Source: Perilla frutescens (lineage: Eukaryota > Streptophyta > Magnoliopsida > Lamiales > Lamiaceae). From it: 64,000 nucleotides of DNA. Positions within the stretch are counted from its first letter, which is position 1, and every line of letters starts with the position of its first letter. The translations under genes and the position numbers were made by a program. The stretch covers positions 39,544,664 to 39,608,663 of the forward strand of contig BRKX01000006.1 in the NCBI GenBank assembly GCA_026008535.1. Reading direction: 5' to 3'. Under the pieces are notes generated by a model, which ran no database searches, was not told the origin of the DNA, and worked only from the letters and a program-made list of their open reading frames with translations. Shown here in pieces: positions 25,401 to 36,592 of this stretch.

Positions 25401-26016
25401 ATAAGCTTTAGGCAAATAGAACTGATGAGGTCAGGATCATATCCAGAACAGATAGATAAATCATTCTAATTTCACAGAAGCATTTGAAAATATATGGCAG
25501 AATGAAGGACGACTAATGGCTGCCAAAATTGCTAAATAATACAGCTGAAGAATCTTACCTGGGCGAGATAGAGTCTGCAACAGAGATGAAGATGCGGGGG
25601 TGAGTTGGAGTTGCAGCTGAGATGTCTAGCGGTTGTGATTCTAGTGCGGCGGTGGCGCGGTGACGGAGGTTGGAGGAGATGGAATCTGTGGTGGGTGGTG
25701 AAATGAAATCTGAATTCAATTTAGGTGAGTGCCTGAGCGGCACGACTGAATGTGAATAGAATGAGATTACTACTATTACTGTGTGCTAGGGTTAGAAAAC
25801 ATTAGTAATTATCTTTAAAGTTCCTATTTTTTATTTAAAAAAATACATGCGGGCTAGCCCGCCCCGTCATAGGCCTGACCCGATAAACCCGATGCCCGTT
25901 TGTGTTGGCCCATCTGGCCCCACCTTTTTTTGGGCCTCTTAAATAGCAACCCAACCTGCTAATTTTTTGGCGGGTTTGGTTCGTCCCAACAGGTCAGGCC
26001 CATTTTGACAGCTCTA
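22485..26016 (-). mobile_element. hAT transposon, 3532 bp, with TIRs and 8-bp TSD
   Basis: The ends are TAGAGCTGTCAAAACGGGC and, inverted, GCCCATTTTGACAGCTCTA. Flanks GGCATAAG (22477-22484) and GGCATAGG (26017-26024) match in 7 of 8 bases, as expected for the 8-bp hAT duplication. GC-rich subterminal DNA at both ends contrasts with the AT-rich interior. Short reiterations of CAACAAGGCAGCAA occupy 22760-22990. A broken Ac/Tam3-type transposase lies on the minus strand. Confidence 0.92.
23172..25215 (-). pseudogene. hAT transposase (BED finger/Ac type), decayed
   Basis: It would excise the hAT element. Right to left: an N-terminal region at 25215-24880 resembling a BED finger (FSNVWNYFEKKGK and TSTLRRHVERCKK), but the first two expected Cys ligands are missing; a catalytic core from about 24820 (RICLTSDYWIAYTGEGYICLT) through VFSLTLDNATSNN and HIRCSAHILNLI; and a C-terminal hAT dimerisation domain at 23438-23172 (FPSLALMAADVLSIP, ASESTFSIGSRVL). 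Breaks: TGA at 24592-24594 where Trp is usual, a frameshift near 24320, TAA at about 23943, TGA at 23856-23858 (Trp expected), and further stops before the C-terminus. The gene is clearly non-functional. Confidence 0.87.
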
Positions 26017-26639
26017 GGCATAGGGCCCCAGATTGTCTTGCTGCTAAAGCAACGTTAAAACTAAACTAAATACGAAAATAAATGTACAAAATGTATATGG
26101 TATGAAAATCTGTATGTTTTCTAACTATCAAACTAGTATTTAAAGGAGTACAATGATCAAATACGAATTCCCCACAAATGGGGATCTTCAACTGTCTGCA
26201 AGAATCTCGTGTGCCCCACTGGACTCTGGCTGGATAAGCTTTATCTTAAAGGTTGTTGGGCTGATCCCGATATTTCAGGGATTTTATCTCTTCTTTTAAT
26301 GTTGATCCCTTCAGTAGTCTTTATCCACTCTAAATGAATTCAAAATTTATCAGATCGACCATCTTTATCTCTAACCAACGGAATCCTGATTTTTCTGCAT
26401 GTGCCCTCTTCACCGCCTCTTCTGAATTTGCACCAATACTGTGGGCACGACATCTTCTGCTTAGGTTGATTTTTATCTGATATGCCTATTTCATCCATTT
26501 TAGTTAAATTGAAGGCTAAAACGCCTCTTTTGCCAGATTTCACTCATGTCATGCCCAAACCACTTTCCTGGTTCTTTTCTGATACAAAGACATTAAAAAG
26601 GACATTTTGAGCGACTAAAATGCCTAGAAAAATGCGAAA

Positions 26640-27553
26640 TAAATGGACTCAGTAATAGCAACAGTAGAAGTTTGAGGCTACTCTTACGGTGTTGGGTGCA
26701 GCCCATCTTGACGGCGCATTTCCATGGTGGAGACGATGGAAGTCAGCAGAGTAAGGTTTCACATAAGGAGGTGAAGAGGTAAGAACGGTGGAGAGAGAGA
26801 TGATTGTTTGTTGTTGTGGTGTTGTTCCCATAAAAAAGAAACGAAGAGAGAAAGGGAGAGAACTATCTTTTCTTTATTGTTGGGCTGGAAGAGAATTGGG
26901 CCAAAATTTGGGCTAGAATCATTATATGGCATGCGTTATTATAATTTTTTAATTGTTTATATAACATAGATTATTTATAAGTGCATTCATAATTCACGTA
27001 TATACACATATGGTACTATTACTATATTAATCATTGTTTTTCTAAGAAAAATCACATCATATTATATATATTTATACACGTAGATTGCTCGGCAAGTTAG
27101 TTGTAATATTTGGCAATGCATTATTTAATTCAAGATCATGTATTTTCACATAAATATTATGGTAATTAATTAGTATTATTTAATCATGCATCATGTTGCA
27201 TAATTGTTTAGTCTAGTGCATTGTTTTTTCGTATCATGTTATTCATGTATTAATTTAAGATAATTAATTTATAGGGGCGCATGACTTAATCGGTTAATAT
27301 TGAGGTCAAAGTCAAGGTGGTATTTTACGTTGAATTTATCCATGTTATTTTCTCTATATGTTTCCCTGAATATATGTGATGTCACATCATAGCAAGAGCA
27401 TTCGGGCTATCATGCAAAGCCTTCGGACTACACAAAGAGCTTTCGAGCTATCACATAGAGCCTTCGGGCTACATGGTTTGGTCTACAAACTGAACATCTT
27501 TACTATTCGCATATTGTTCTGTATTATATATAACTTGAATAATTGGACACTCC
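26640..27553. other. Non-coding LTR-like DNA
   Basis: It contains a purine-rich stretch with GAGAGAGAG near 26790 and a short open frame on the minus strand (26831-26649) that I do not recognise. At 27380-27480 the motif AGCCTTCGGGCTA recurs three to four times in diverged form. It probably belongs to the interrupted LTR ending at 27820. Confidence 0.35.
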
Positions 27554-27829
27554 CTACTGAGTCAGTAGTGCTCACCCTAAAACTACTTATCTTTTCAGTT
27601 TTTGTTTCGGGCGATCCGTAGCGAGCAAGATGTGATGATGGTGGTCAAGTGGTCAAACATGATTAAAGATTTAATTTATTTTAACTTTATTTTTTTATGT
27701 ATAAAATGTCAATTTTATAATTTGAAAACTTCTGCTGTATTTTCAAGTACAACATTTTATTAATGAAAAATATGGATAACGTGATTTTTTTTATATTAAA
27801 AGTGAAATTGGGGCATTACATAGGTATAA

Positions 27830-28602
27830 CTAAGTAATCATAGCATTAGTTTATCATTATAGCCTTGAATAAATTAATTGTAACAATGTTTAGTTAATCA
27901 TAGCCTTAATTACATTAATCGTGGCCTTTAAAATATAATCGTAGAAATTTAGAAATGTAATCGTAGCTTTGAAATTTAATGGTAGCAAAGTCACGATTAA
28001 ATTATAAATTTAATCGTAGCTTTTAAATCTAATCATAGCATCTATTTAATTATTCGTAGATTTTTTTAAAATTAATCGTAGACATTGATTAACTAATCGT
28101 ATCATTATTTTAATTAATCTTGGTAATTGTTTAATTAATCGAAGCTAGTTTTAAAATTAATCATTAATCGTAGCATTTTTTAATTAGTCGTAGCTTTTTT
28201 TAAAATTAATCGTGGCATTTCTTTAATTAATCGCATCATTTTTTTTAATTAGTCATAGCTTTTTTGAATTAGTTGTGGCATTTTTTTAAATTAATCGTAG
28301 CAATTATTTAATTAATCATTGCAATTTTTAAAATTAATCGTAGCCATTGCTTAATTAATTGTATCATTGTTTTAATTAATCTTGGCAATTGTTTAATTAA
28401 TCGTAGCTAGTTTTGAAATTAATTGTTGCATTTTTTTAATTAATCATAGAATTTTTTAATTAGTGTAGCCTTTTTAATTAGTCATAGCTTTTTTTAAAAT
28501 TAATCGTGGCATTTCTTTAATTAATCGCAGCATTTTTTTAATTAGTCGTAGCTTTTTTTAAAATTAATCATGGCAATTTTAAAAATTAATCGTAGCAAAA
28601 AA
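27830..28602 (-). repeat. Array of the ATTAATCGTAGC motif, inverted relative to 17160-17710
   Basis: About thirty diverged copies of a 20-30 base unit, AATTAATCGTAGCATTTTTT and close variants, run without interruption. A MULE-type N-terminal coding start lies one base after the array (ATG at 28603). The array therefore likely is the 5' end (TIR) of a MULE whose other end is the forward array at 51600-51770. Confidence 0.8.
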
Positions 28603-29160
28603 TGCAGATGGTTAGACGTCGCATTATTGTACGACATAGTGACGCGTGAGATCAGAATACGTAGATGGTGATGAGCAACTTGTGGCGATGTCAGCCGAAA
28701 AATTGTGTTTTAGCTCACTGGTGAGGGAGGTACACAAATTGTTACAAACTGATCCGAGCACGGTGGAGTATCAGTTATTTTACTTGACGAGCACCAACAC
28801 TGGAAGACTAATTAGGGCTTCTTTGCAAGACGATGAAAATTTGCTCGATCTACTTCACGAACAGACCATCGAGATGGTCGTGTATGTGGTTACGAGATAT
28901 TTGAGCAGTGCCGGAGTCAGGCCATCTAACACAGAAGTCAGAAATCCGAGTAGAGATGATCATATGTCCCCTACTTCCCATAATACTACCAGGTAATCTT
29001 GAATATGGCGACGACTTCCTGCATGAAAAAGAAGAACAAGAAGTTGAAGAAGAAGAAGAACAACAACAACAAGAGAATGACATAATGGCCTTGATTGAAT
29101 CGTTGTTGATGGCCGTGGGAATCTATCATATGTAGAATCGAGTTGAGTATGATGTGTCTG
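28603..29160 (+). pseudogene. MULE transposase N-terminal fragment (PB1-like region)
   Basis: An ATG at 28603 starts MQMVRRRIIVRHSD. After a 1-base shift near 28645 the frame continues as YVDGDEQLVAMSAEKLCFSSL and on through PSTVEYQLFYLT and DDENLLDLL. This order (a short beta strand, FxxLVxxV helix, an acidic DDENLxxLL segment) is typical of the N-terminal PB1-like domain of plant MULE proteins. An acidic Glu/Gln-rich tail follows to about 29130. The catalytic and SWIM parts are absent here and were not found beyond 51.58 kb, so this was a deletion derivative before or after the Copia insertion. Confidence 0.55.
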
Positions 29161-29245
29161 ACCATCCTCATCTGTGTGAACTTAAGCTCTATCTTACGGA
29201 GAGTCGTACACTTCCTGTTAGAAAAATTATTGGGAAAATCCTAAC

Positions 29246-30987
29246 TGATGGTTGTGATGAAATGTCAAACATGTGTAATGATTTAATGAAAAACTACAGG
29301 TTATGAAAAGCTGGAAATCGAGGTAATGACCAAGTAAAACTTCAGACATCAGTCTAGCTGAAATGAGAGACAGCTATCTTGAAGCATGGTCAACCAGCTT
29401 AAAAGGTTGCCTTGATCAGACCAGTCAGAGTCAACTCTTCAAAGTTTAAGAAAAGCTATAAGGGGGGAAAAGAACTTTGGAGACTGGTAGGGATCCATAG
29501 ATAAGTAATCATCAGTCCTAGCAGCAAGCTAAGACAGACTGATGAGAACAGAGCCAGCTTGAAAGCTGAAACTAAACTGATCAAAGATCAGTCAGTTACA
29601 AAGGGCTACTAACCCTAAACTGATCAAAGATCAGTTAGATGGAAGAAAGCTCTAAAAAGCTTTGAGCCAATACTGAACTGACCATAGATCAGTTCAAGGA
29701 GAAAAAAGCTCAAGCAAGTAGCCAACTGATAGTCCAGAACTGAAAGCTTTTTGAAGCTAAGCTGCCAAGTCAGCTAAACTGGACCATATTAGGACTAAAG
29801 CTCAAGGTAACTGAGGATCTGCCAACTGGACAATCTCAGAGCTGAAAGCCGAGATAGCTGAAAGGCCATCAGCTGAATATCCAAAACTGATAGCCGAATC
29901 ACCTGCTCTCTCTGATAACCAGTCAATGAAGATCTTGACAGGAAATCTTTAAAAGATCCTGATGATCTTGGAGTAAAGGTCATTAAAGTCAAACGGCTAG
30001 TTCATTAAGAGCTTCAAATGGCTACAGTCATTAAAATACTGCCGGTGAATTCAGGATATTCACCAATCACAACGGTCAAAATATCACTCATCTATTTAAA
30101 AGAGAGTGAACTCAATCTTAAAAAAAGAGAATTTCGCCAATCTAACTTTTTCTATTTTGCAGAACGAGCTTTTCTTTCTCCCTCTCCACAACTCAAAGCT
30201 TAATATTTTTAAGTGCGAAACGTCTCAACTGAGAAGGCGTGCTTCAAGTCTAAAGCTAGCCGCTAAGCTGACGCAGAATTCCAGCAAGAGCAAAGCTTCT
30301 CAGTTCAGTCCCTCAAAGATCAACCACTCAGGTCAAGCTAAAGGACCATTCCAGGTTGATAATAGATTCAAGACTGCCTTCTTGAAGATCGAGCGAGATC
30401 TAAAATTGTATAAAGACGGACAATAGCACCTAAAGTCTCAGCGAGCAGTTGGGATCGGTAAGTGTGAGCTGTCGACCCAGAAACCGACTAAGGAGGAGCG
30501 TGTGCTGACGGGTCCGTTCTTCCGGGACAACAACAGTTGGAAAAGAGACTGCGCTCGGGTTGAAGAGTGCCATTTTCAGGTCCAATAAGAATTCTTCACT
30601 GTGTAATTGTAATAAAGAAACTTTACACTTGCATAGTGGATTGCCCTTCTACGGAAGGAAGAGAGGACGTAGAAGCAGAAAGCTTCGAACCTCTATAAAG
30701 TCTTGTGTGTGCTGTTCTTATTGCTTTCAGCTCTGTATGTTCTTAAACTACACACCTTCACACATACAGGCTGTACTGACAAGCTAAGCTCAGTCTTCAA
30801 GCTATCAGTTCTAACCGATCAGCTCACCAGCTAAGCTTCAGTCAGGCTTTCTCAATTGATTAAAAAAGCACAGATAAAATATTGAAAGCGAGTCAGGGCC
30901 CTATCTATTCCGCATTAGTTTAAAGTTTTGAAGTCAGTTTATTCACCTTCCCCTCTAAACTGACATAGACTCGCACCGGGACCAACA
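29246..30987 (+). repeat. Copia left LTR (start tentative)
   Basis: It ends GGACCAACA at 30987, directly before a primer-binding site. The interior carries many copies of the palindromic block CTGATCAAAGATCAGTTAG-like (near 29578, 29620, 29680) and a TATTTAAAAGAGAG promoter-like site at about 30093. The start TGATGG at 29246 is chosen because of the possible CTAAC duplication. No second copy is visible. Confidence 0.5.
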
Positions 30988-31003
30988 GGTGGTATCCGAG
31001 CGG
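30988..31003 (+). promoter_or_regulatory. Primer-binding site of the Copia element
   Basis: GGTGGTATCCGAGCGG directly after the LTR end resembles the initiator-Met tRNA site TGGTATCAGAGC, with one internal substitution. It primes minus-strand DNA synthesis in Copia elements. Confidence 0.75.
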
Positions 31004-31058
31004 TTGATTCTAAGGATCAGCCGTTTCTACAGATCATTTGAATTAGATCTGTTTATTT

Positions 31059-33500
31059 GTGCTAACCTTTAAAGCTATGGGAAACCATAAGCTACCTCTC
31101 TTTTCAGTTGAGAACTATGACAATTGGAGCAGGAGGATGAAAGCTCATCTATGCTCCATACATGAGAATATGTGGGAGGTGATCGAAGACAGTCCAATCA
31201 TTATTATGATTGACAACGAAGCCCACGTCATGGATGTCAACCAACCGGCCAGGATCCCAAAACCAACTCATATTCTCACGGGTGAAGAGAAGAAGTTAAA
31301 GAATCTAGAGTTTGTTGCTCAGGCGGCACTTTTTCAAACTTTAGATGAGGATAGCATGAAAGACATTTAAAACTGCAGAACAGCGAAGGACATTTGGGAC
31401 TTGCTTGCAGATCTATGCAAAGAGTCCGAGACCATCAAAGGAAACAAGCTCCAGCTGGCAGTTGACAAGTATGAGTCTTTCAAAATGCAGCCAGAAGAAA
31501 GCATCTCGAGCCTAGAAACAAGATTTCTTGGCATCATAAGCGAGATGAACAATCTGGGAAGAAATTATCCCAACAGCGAGATGAACTCAAAAGTTCTTGA
31601 TAATCTCACAGATGAATGAGATATGAAAGTTATTGCTATTAAAGAGTCGAGAGACTTAAATAACATTACTCCCAGAGAGTTATTTGAATCTCTCAAAGCT
31701 CATGAGTACAGCCTGAACCGAAAGAGGGAAGCATCCACTTCCTCCTCTCATGATGCTTCTTTCTATCTTGAAAGAAATCGGTTCTGAGAAGCCTATGGAA
31801 GAAACAACTTCCAACCAAGAGGCTCGCCCGTTAGAGAGAATCTAGGGAAATCGGTGATTGATCGAAGAAGAGAGTCAGCCGACAAAAAGAAGATCCTGAT
31901 TAAGGATATAAAGGAGCAAATCCAGTTAATGATAAGATTGCTGGAGAAGCTTAGAAAAGTCAGAGATCAACAATCAGCTCAACCCCAAGCTGATGAAGCT
32001 GCTAAGGGAGAGAGGAACCAGCAGCCAGCTGATCGACCAGCTAAACAATTCAGGATGGCAAACAGGAACATAGAAGAATGTTTCCACTGCCATAAGCAAG
32101 GACACTATAGATACGAGTGTCCAGAGCTTCCTGAATATAAGAAGACCAAGAGGAAAGCAATGATCGCAAATTCTGAAAATGCCATGCTTAATGATTCAGA
32201 CTACCCATCTGGAATCGACTCAGACGGCTATAGCTCCGATGATGAAGCTCTACTATGTCTCATGGTCGACAATGATGAAGAGGTTAGTATGTCAGATTCA
32301 ATAACCTCTTTCTATGACATACATGAAGTTTCGATCTCTAGGAATGAACTGGATGAACAATTAAGAATCCTAGAAGATCAGATAGCTTATGTATCAAGTA
32401 TGCTTATTGAACTGAAGGGTGAAAATGATGAGCCAAGAAGCAAAGTTGATGAGCTAAGTATTGAAAACGAAAGACTGAAAAGTCTTGATGCTCAGTCAAT
32501 AGAATGGATCAGCTGAAGCTGAGAAATGCTGAACTGGAAGCTGAGAATGAGCAGCTTAAGCTAGAAATTCTTGAAAAAGAGGAACTAACCCTCAAGTTCA
32601 AGAAAGGATCCCAGACTCTAGATGAAATCTTGAGTCATCAGAGAATTGAAGCTGGGAGCCCAGGACTGGGATATAGTAAGTACACTACCGCAGAGAAGGG
32701 CAAGACAGTTGTACAAAGTTGTGAATCTGGAATCCTAAAAGGATTCACAAGACCAGCTCAGTCCCCCCAGTTGAGGAGGCTAAAGACAAGGGCATCTTGG
32801 AAACTCCTCAAGCTCAGCCCAAAGATCAGACTGATCAATCAAGAAGGGCAACTCGAAGACAGTCGGTCTTTCAAAGGCTAGGTGCTCAATCAAAGCCACC
32901 AGTTCAACACAGATCAGCTCATCAAAATCTAAAGCTCATCAAAGGTGGAATTTTCAAAGGCCTTCATTCCATTCCAGATCATCAGTTCAACTGAGACCTG
33001 AAGTTCACCCAAGGCCAACCTTTCATACAAAGGCATCAGCTCAAAACAGGCTATTAGTTCAACGATCTAGAAACTCCTCCAATATATTTCAATCTAGGAG
33101 TTCTTCAAACCCCAAAGGAAATGTACAAACAAGATTGTATCATGCACGACAGCATAATTCAATCTCTCTGAAGGAGTTCACTCCAAGTGACCTTACAACC
33201 CAGTACAATGAGTTTTTAAAATCAAGGGATGAATCAAGATTCAATCCCAATTACAACTGGTTTACCAATTGGCCATATCATAAAGGCCAAAATCCTTAGA
33301 GTTAAAAGGTCTGAAGAAATCGGCCAAAATAGAGAGCATCAAGGTCAGAAAGATGAGAGGATATTAGTTGAAGTCTTCTATCCTAAATCTCATCGGAGGT
33401 ATAGATCATATGACTCAACTCTCAGTCGAAGAGTTACAAGAAGTCCAATGCTGATCCAGAGATCTAATTCTGAAGGATCTCTTGGAAAAGGATAGCCAAA
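31059..33500 (+). pseudogene. Copia gag (Sirevirus type), decayed
   Basis: The capsid-type polyprotein that packages element RNA. It starts near KLPLFSVENYDNWSRRMKAHL, then NCRTAKDIWDLL and the helical DEWDMKV-type region, a CCHC zinc knuckle at 32079-32120 (CFHCHKQGHYRYEC), and a long C-terminal coiled coil (about 32330-32640, LRNAELEAENEQLKLEILEKE). The long coiled-coil tail fits Sirevirus Gag. In-frame stops at 31368-31370 (TAA), 31617-31619 (TGA where Trp is usual) and about 31786, then a frameshift near 32505 and further breaks to 33500. Confidence 0.75.
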
Positions 33501-33539
33501 AGTGTGGCAAATGTGGATTCCCAAACACTTGATTAACCT

Positions 33540-34370
33540 CTCAGGACCTGATATTATGCTGGTACCTAAAACCTGACTTTTACTTTGTAGGGAAATAGCA
33601 TCCTATCCAAGAAAAAGGTCAAAGATACTTGGTATCTGGATAGCGGGTGCTCAAAACATATGACCGGAGATAAGAATGATCTCGACGGTTATAAAGAGTT
33701 TAAGGGACCACTAGTCACTTTTAGAGATAACTCAAAGAGCCGAACCATTAGAGAAGGGTTCATGATCAAAGAAAAAGTTGTCATGAATGGCATGTCACAT
33801 GTTGAAGGACTGAAGCACAAATTGCTGAGCATCAGTCAGCTTTGTGATAATGGGTACTCAGTCGACTTCAGCAATAGCTCATGTGACATCAGAGACAAGT
33901 CAACTGGAGCCATACTCCTAACTAGAGTAAGAAATGGCAATATGTATGTTGTTGACTGGTTAATCGGCTATCCAAGAAGGAGTTAGTTGATGGGCTTTCC
34001 AAAGAGATCTACAAGAAAAATGATGTCTGCGGACCATGCCAGAAAGGGAAACAGGTGAAGTTGTCATTCAAAAACAAAAGTCATCCTCAAGGAACAATTG
34101 AAATTCTCCAGTTGCTACACATGGACCTGTTTGGACCTGTGAAGCCACCAACCCCTGGAGGTAAGAAGTTTACACTTGTAGTAGTAGATGACTACTCAGA
34201 GTATACCTGGGTGGAGTTCCTGAGAAGTAAAGATGAGACTTTTCAAAAGCTATCAACATTGATCAGAAGATTATAGACTGACAAGGGAAAATCAGTTTAA
34301 AGGATAAGATCCGATAATGGAACTGATTTGTCAATCAACAAATGATCAAGTTCCCGAGTGAACTGGGAAT
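33540..34370 (+). pseudogene. Copia protease, pre-integrase and integrase front part
   Basis: WYLDSGCSKHMTG at about 33630-33668 carries the Asp-Ser-Gly protease centre. Next come the gag-pre-integrase motif HKLLSISQLCDNGYSVDF, the zinc-finger end (CGPCQKGKQ, reached after a frameshift near 33975), and the integrase front part with LLHMDLFGP and VVVDDYSEYTWVEFL. Stops occur at 34274-34276 and near 34300. The reading frame is cut at 34375 by the Gypsy element and resumes after 45086. Confidence 0.78.
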
Positions 34371-34375
34371 CACTC

Positions 34376-36559
34376 TGTGATACCCCGACCCTTTTGCTAA
34401 ATTATAAATTATAATTTTAGTAAATGATTTTGGATTAATATTGTTTGGATATTAATCATGTGAGTATGTTTGTATTATGCCATTGTTATATTACAGGTTG
34501 TTCCACTCGAGCCGATACATCTTAGCACACAGTGGTATTATACTGAGTATATAATACAGTTTGAATTTTTAATACTAAAATGTGGAGTTATGTGTTAAGG
34601 AATGATTGTAATTGCGTTTAATTTTATGATTTTCCATACCTTAATTTTATGTAATTTTGGTGTGTGCATTAAATGAGTAGTAAATATGTTTTGAAAATTC
34701 AAGTTGTGTATTGTATTTGTTTTCGAAAATAGCATAAATTGAGGGTCTCGCTGAGTTTCGATAGGGTTTCGTCCAGAGGTTATAACTTTCGACTCGGTTG
34801 GAACCACGAGGCCCATGAGTACTCAAATCGAAGCTCTTTCAAAAATCTACAATTTAGGTGCGACCGGGAAATGCGAACCCCTTCGAGTCGCGTTCTGAGA
34901 GGTCTGCAACGCGAGTAAGAAACGCGACATTTTGGTCGCATGTCACTAGCTTGAGAGAGCCATTTTTCTTCGGTTCAAGCGCAACCTGTAAACGCGATCC
35001 CCCCTAGGTCGTGCCCCGTTTCGAAAATTTCAATCTTTAAATACCACACTTCACTTATTTCCCTTCATTTTCTTCATCACATGGACAATTTCTTCCCAAA
35101 TTCTCATAAGGAATTCTTCAAGCTTTGGGAAAAGATTCTCTTATCATCATCCATCAACTAAGGTAACTCCATACCTCTTCTTTTGGTGATTAAACACCAA
35201 TTTCGTGTTAAATCGAATCTAGGGTTTACATCCAAATTTGGGGTTTTTCGATTCTAATGATCCTCATGCTTTGATATCTTAAACATATGGTTTATTTACT
35301 CCATTGAAACTATATGTGAAGTTATATTGAATTCCTATGGTTCATTGTTGCTAAAGATATGATTTTTACCATATTTTCCCCTTAAATTGTTGGTGTTTGG
35401 TTGGAGGTGTTCTGATGGTTGTGTGGAGTTGATTTTCATGTATGCTAGAGCCCTTAGATGAAGGTATTTGTATTTGAAATATTGGGTTTAAAAGATTTAA
35501 ATTGAGTCATGATCATGTGGTTTGAATGTGTGCACGTAATTTGTTCGATTAAATGCTTCAAAGAGCTTTAATGTGTATTTTGAGTCCAAAATCATATTAT
35601 GAGTTTGTATATCCATGATTGTATATATGGATATGTAAGAAGACCTTAAAGCAAATTATAGCATGTGTTTGGTCAAATTATGATTTAATTGAATAACTCG
35701 ACATCTAAAATGAAAAAGGGAATTGAAAGGTGCTTGGTGACGTATTGGAGTTCGAGGTGGACGACTTTTGCACGGCTAAGAAGTATTTCAAATGTTGAAA
35801 GGATTTGAAAGCGTCTCATAAGGTGGGTTAACTCTAAACTATGACCACGTGTAACGTTATAGTTATTATTGTGCTTTGATTGTATAGATATGAAGGGTTT
35901 TCGGACCAGAGATAACAGAGATCCTTCGGGGTCAAGAAAGAGGTCCTACGGGATCGATAATAGACTCGTTAATGTCCTCCCTGGGGGTTAATAAGCCCGC
36001 GGCATCCCTACATGGATAAACACGTTCATTAACGGGGGCATAATGATGTTTGGGCCTTATGGAGTTGAGGCTAGTCTCAACAAAAGTAAAGAAGTATCCA
36101 TGTGTTATATTTTCACTTGTACAATTGGCTATAACTATTTACAGTGTTCCCCACTGAGTATGTTGTTAAATACTCACCCCATTCATTTAATGAATTTCAG
36201 GTTGAGGAGTCGAGGCCCGAGTAGGAGCGTAGTGAACACAAGAGAACCCCCACAAGCTTGTGTTTATCTTTTTGCATGATCTTCTTTTGAAAAAACTCAT
36301 ATTATTATTATTATTATTTCATTGATCACTCACTTTTGTTTATGATCGATGATTATTGGGGATGAGACTAGCCCTATTTTGTAGTCATGATGTATATAAC
36401 TTGACATTATACAAAACATTTTAAAGGCGGGTCGTTCGTGTAATAGCCCGTTTTTCCAATCACTGTCTAAATAAAATATTTATCTTCAATTATGTGATTT
36501 ATCAAAATTTGTGAATTTTAAATGTTCGAGTTATGATACAGTCTAGGTTGCACCCCTAG

Positions 36560-36592
<33 letters not shown>

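Larger units (their letters stand above)
18924..26640 (-). mobile_element. Minus-oriented Athila/Tat-like LTR remnant, interrupted twice
   Basis: From TGATGCACGG at 18924 the sequence resembles in layout the minus-oriented Athila-like LTR that begins TGATGCGCTG at 55150: GGTCGATCCCACAGAGAG at 18991-19008, then a long non-coding tract. It is interrupted by the solo LTR at 19478-22178 and the hAT at 22485-26016. Remaining pieces are 18924-19477, 22179-22484 and 26017 to about 26640. No pol genes are present. The right limit is uncertain. Confidence 0.42.
18063..27820 (+). mobile_element. Possible solo LTR split by later insertions (18063-~18920 and ~26900-27820)
   Basis: TGTAATGTCTCG at 18063 and GGGGCATTACA ending at 27820 are inverted LTR-type ends (TGTAATG/CATTACA). 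The left piece has a promoter-like TATAAATAGAGG at 18631-18642 followed by a leader, as in the other LTRs here. The right piece has the CTACTGAGT to GCTCACCC block at 27554-27577 that sits near the 3' end of the other LTRs. The DNA between holds a minus-oriented retroelement remnant, a solo LTR and an hAT element. No matching target duplication was found, so one-element origin is an inference. Confidence 0.4.

Noticed and set aside
26649..26831. Minus-strand 60-residue open frame starting MGTTPQQQ
   Set aside because: It is short, not recognised, and lies in LTR-like non-coding DNA with GAGA repeats.
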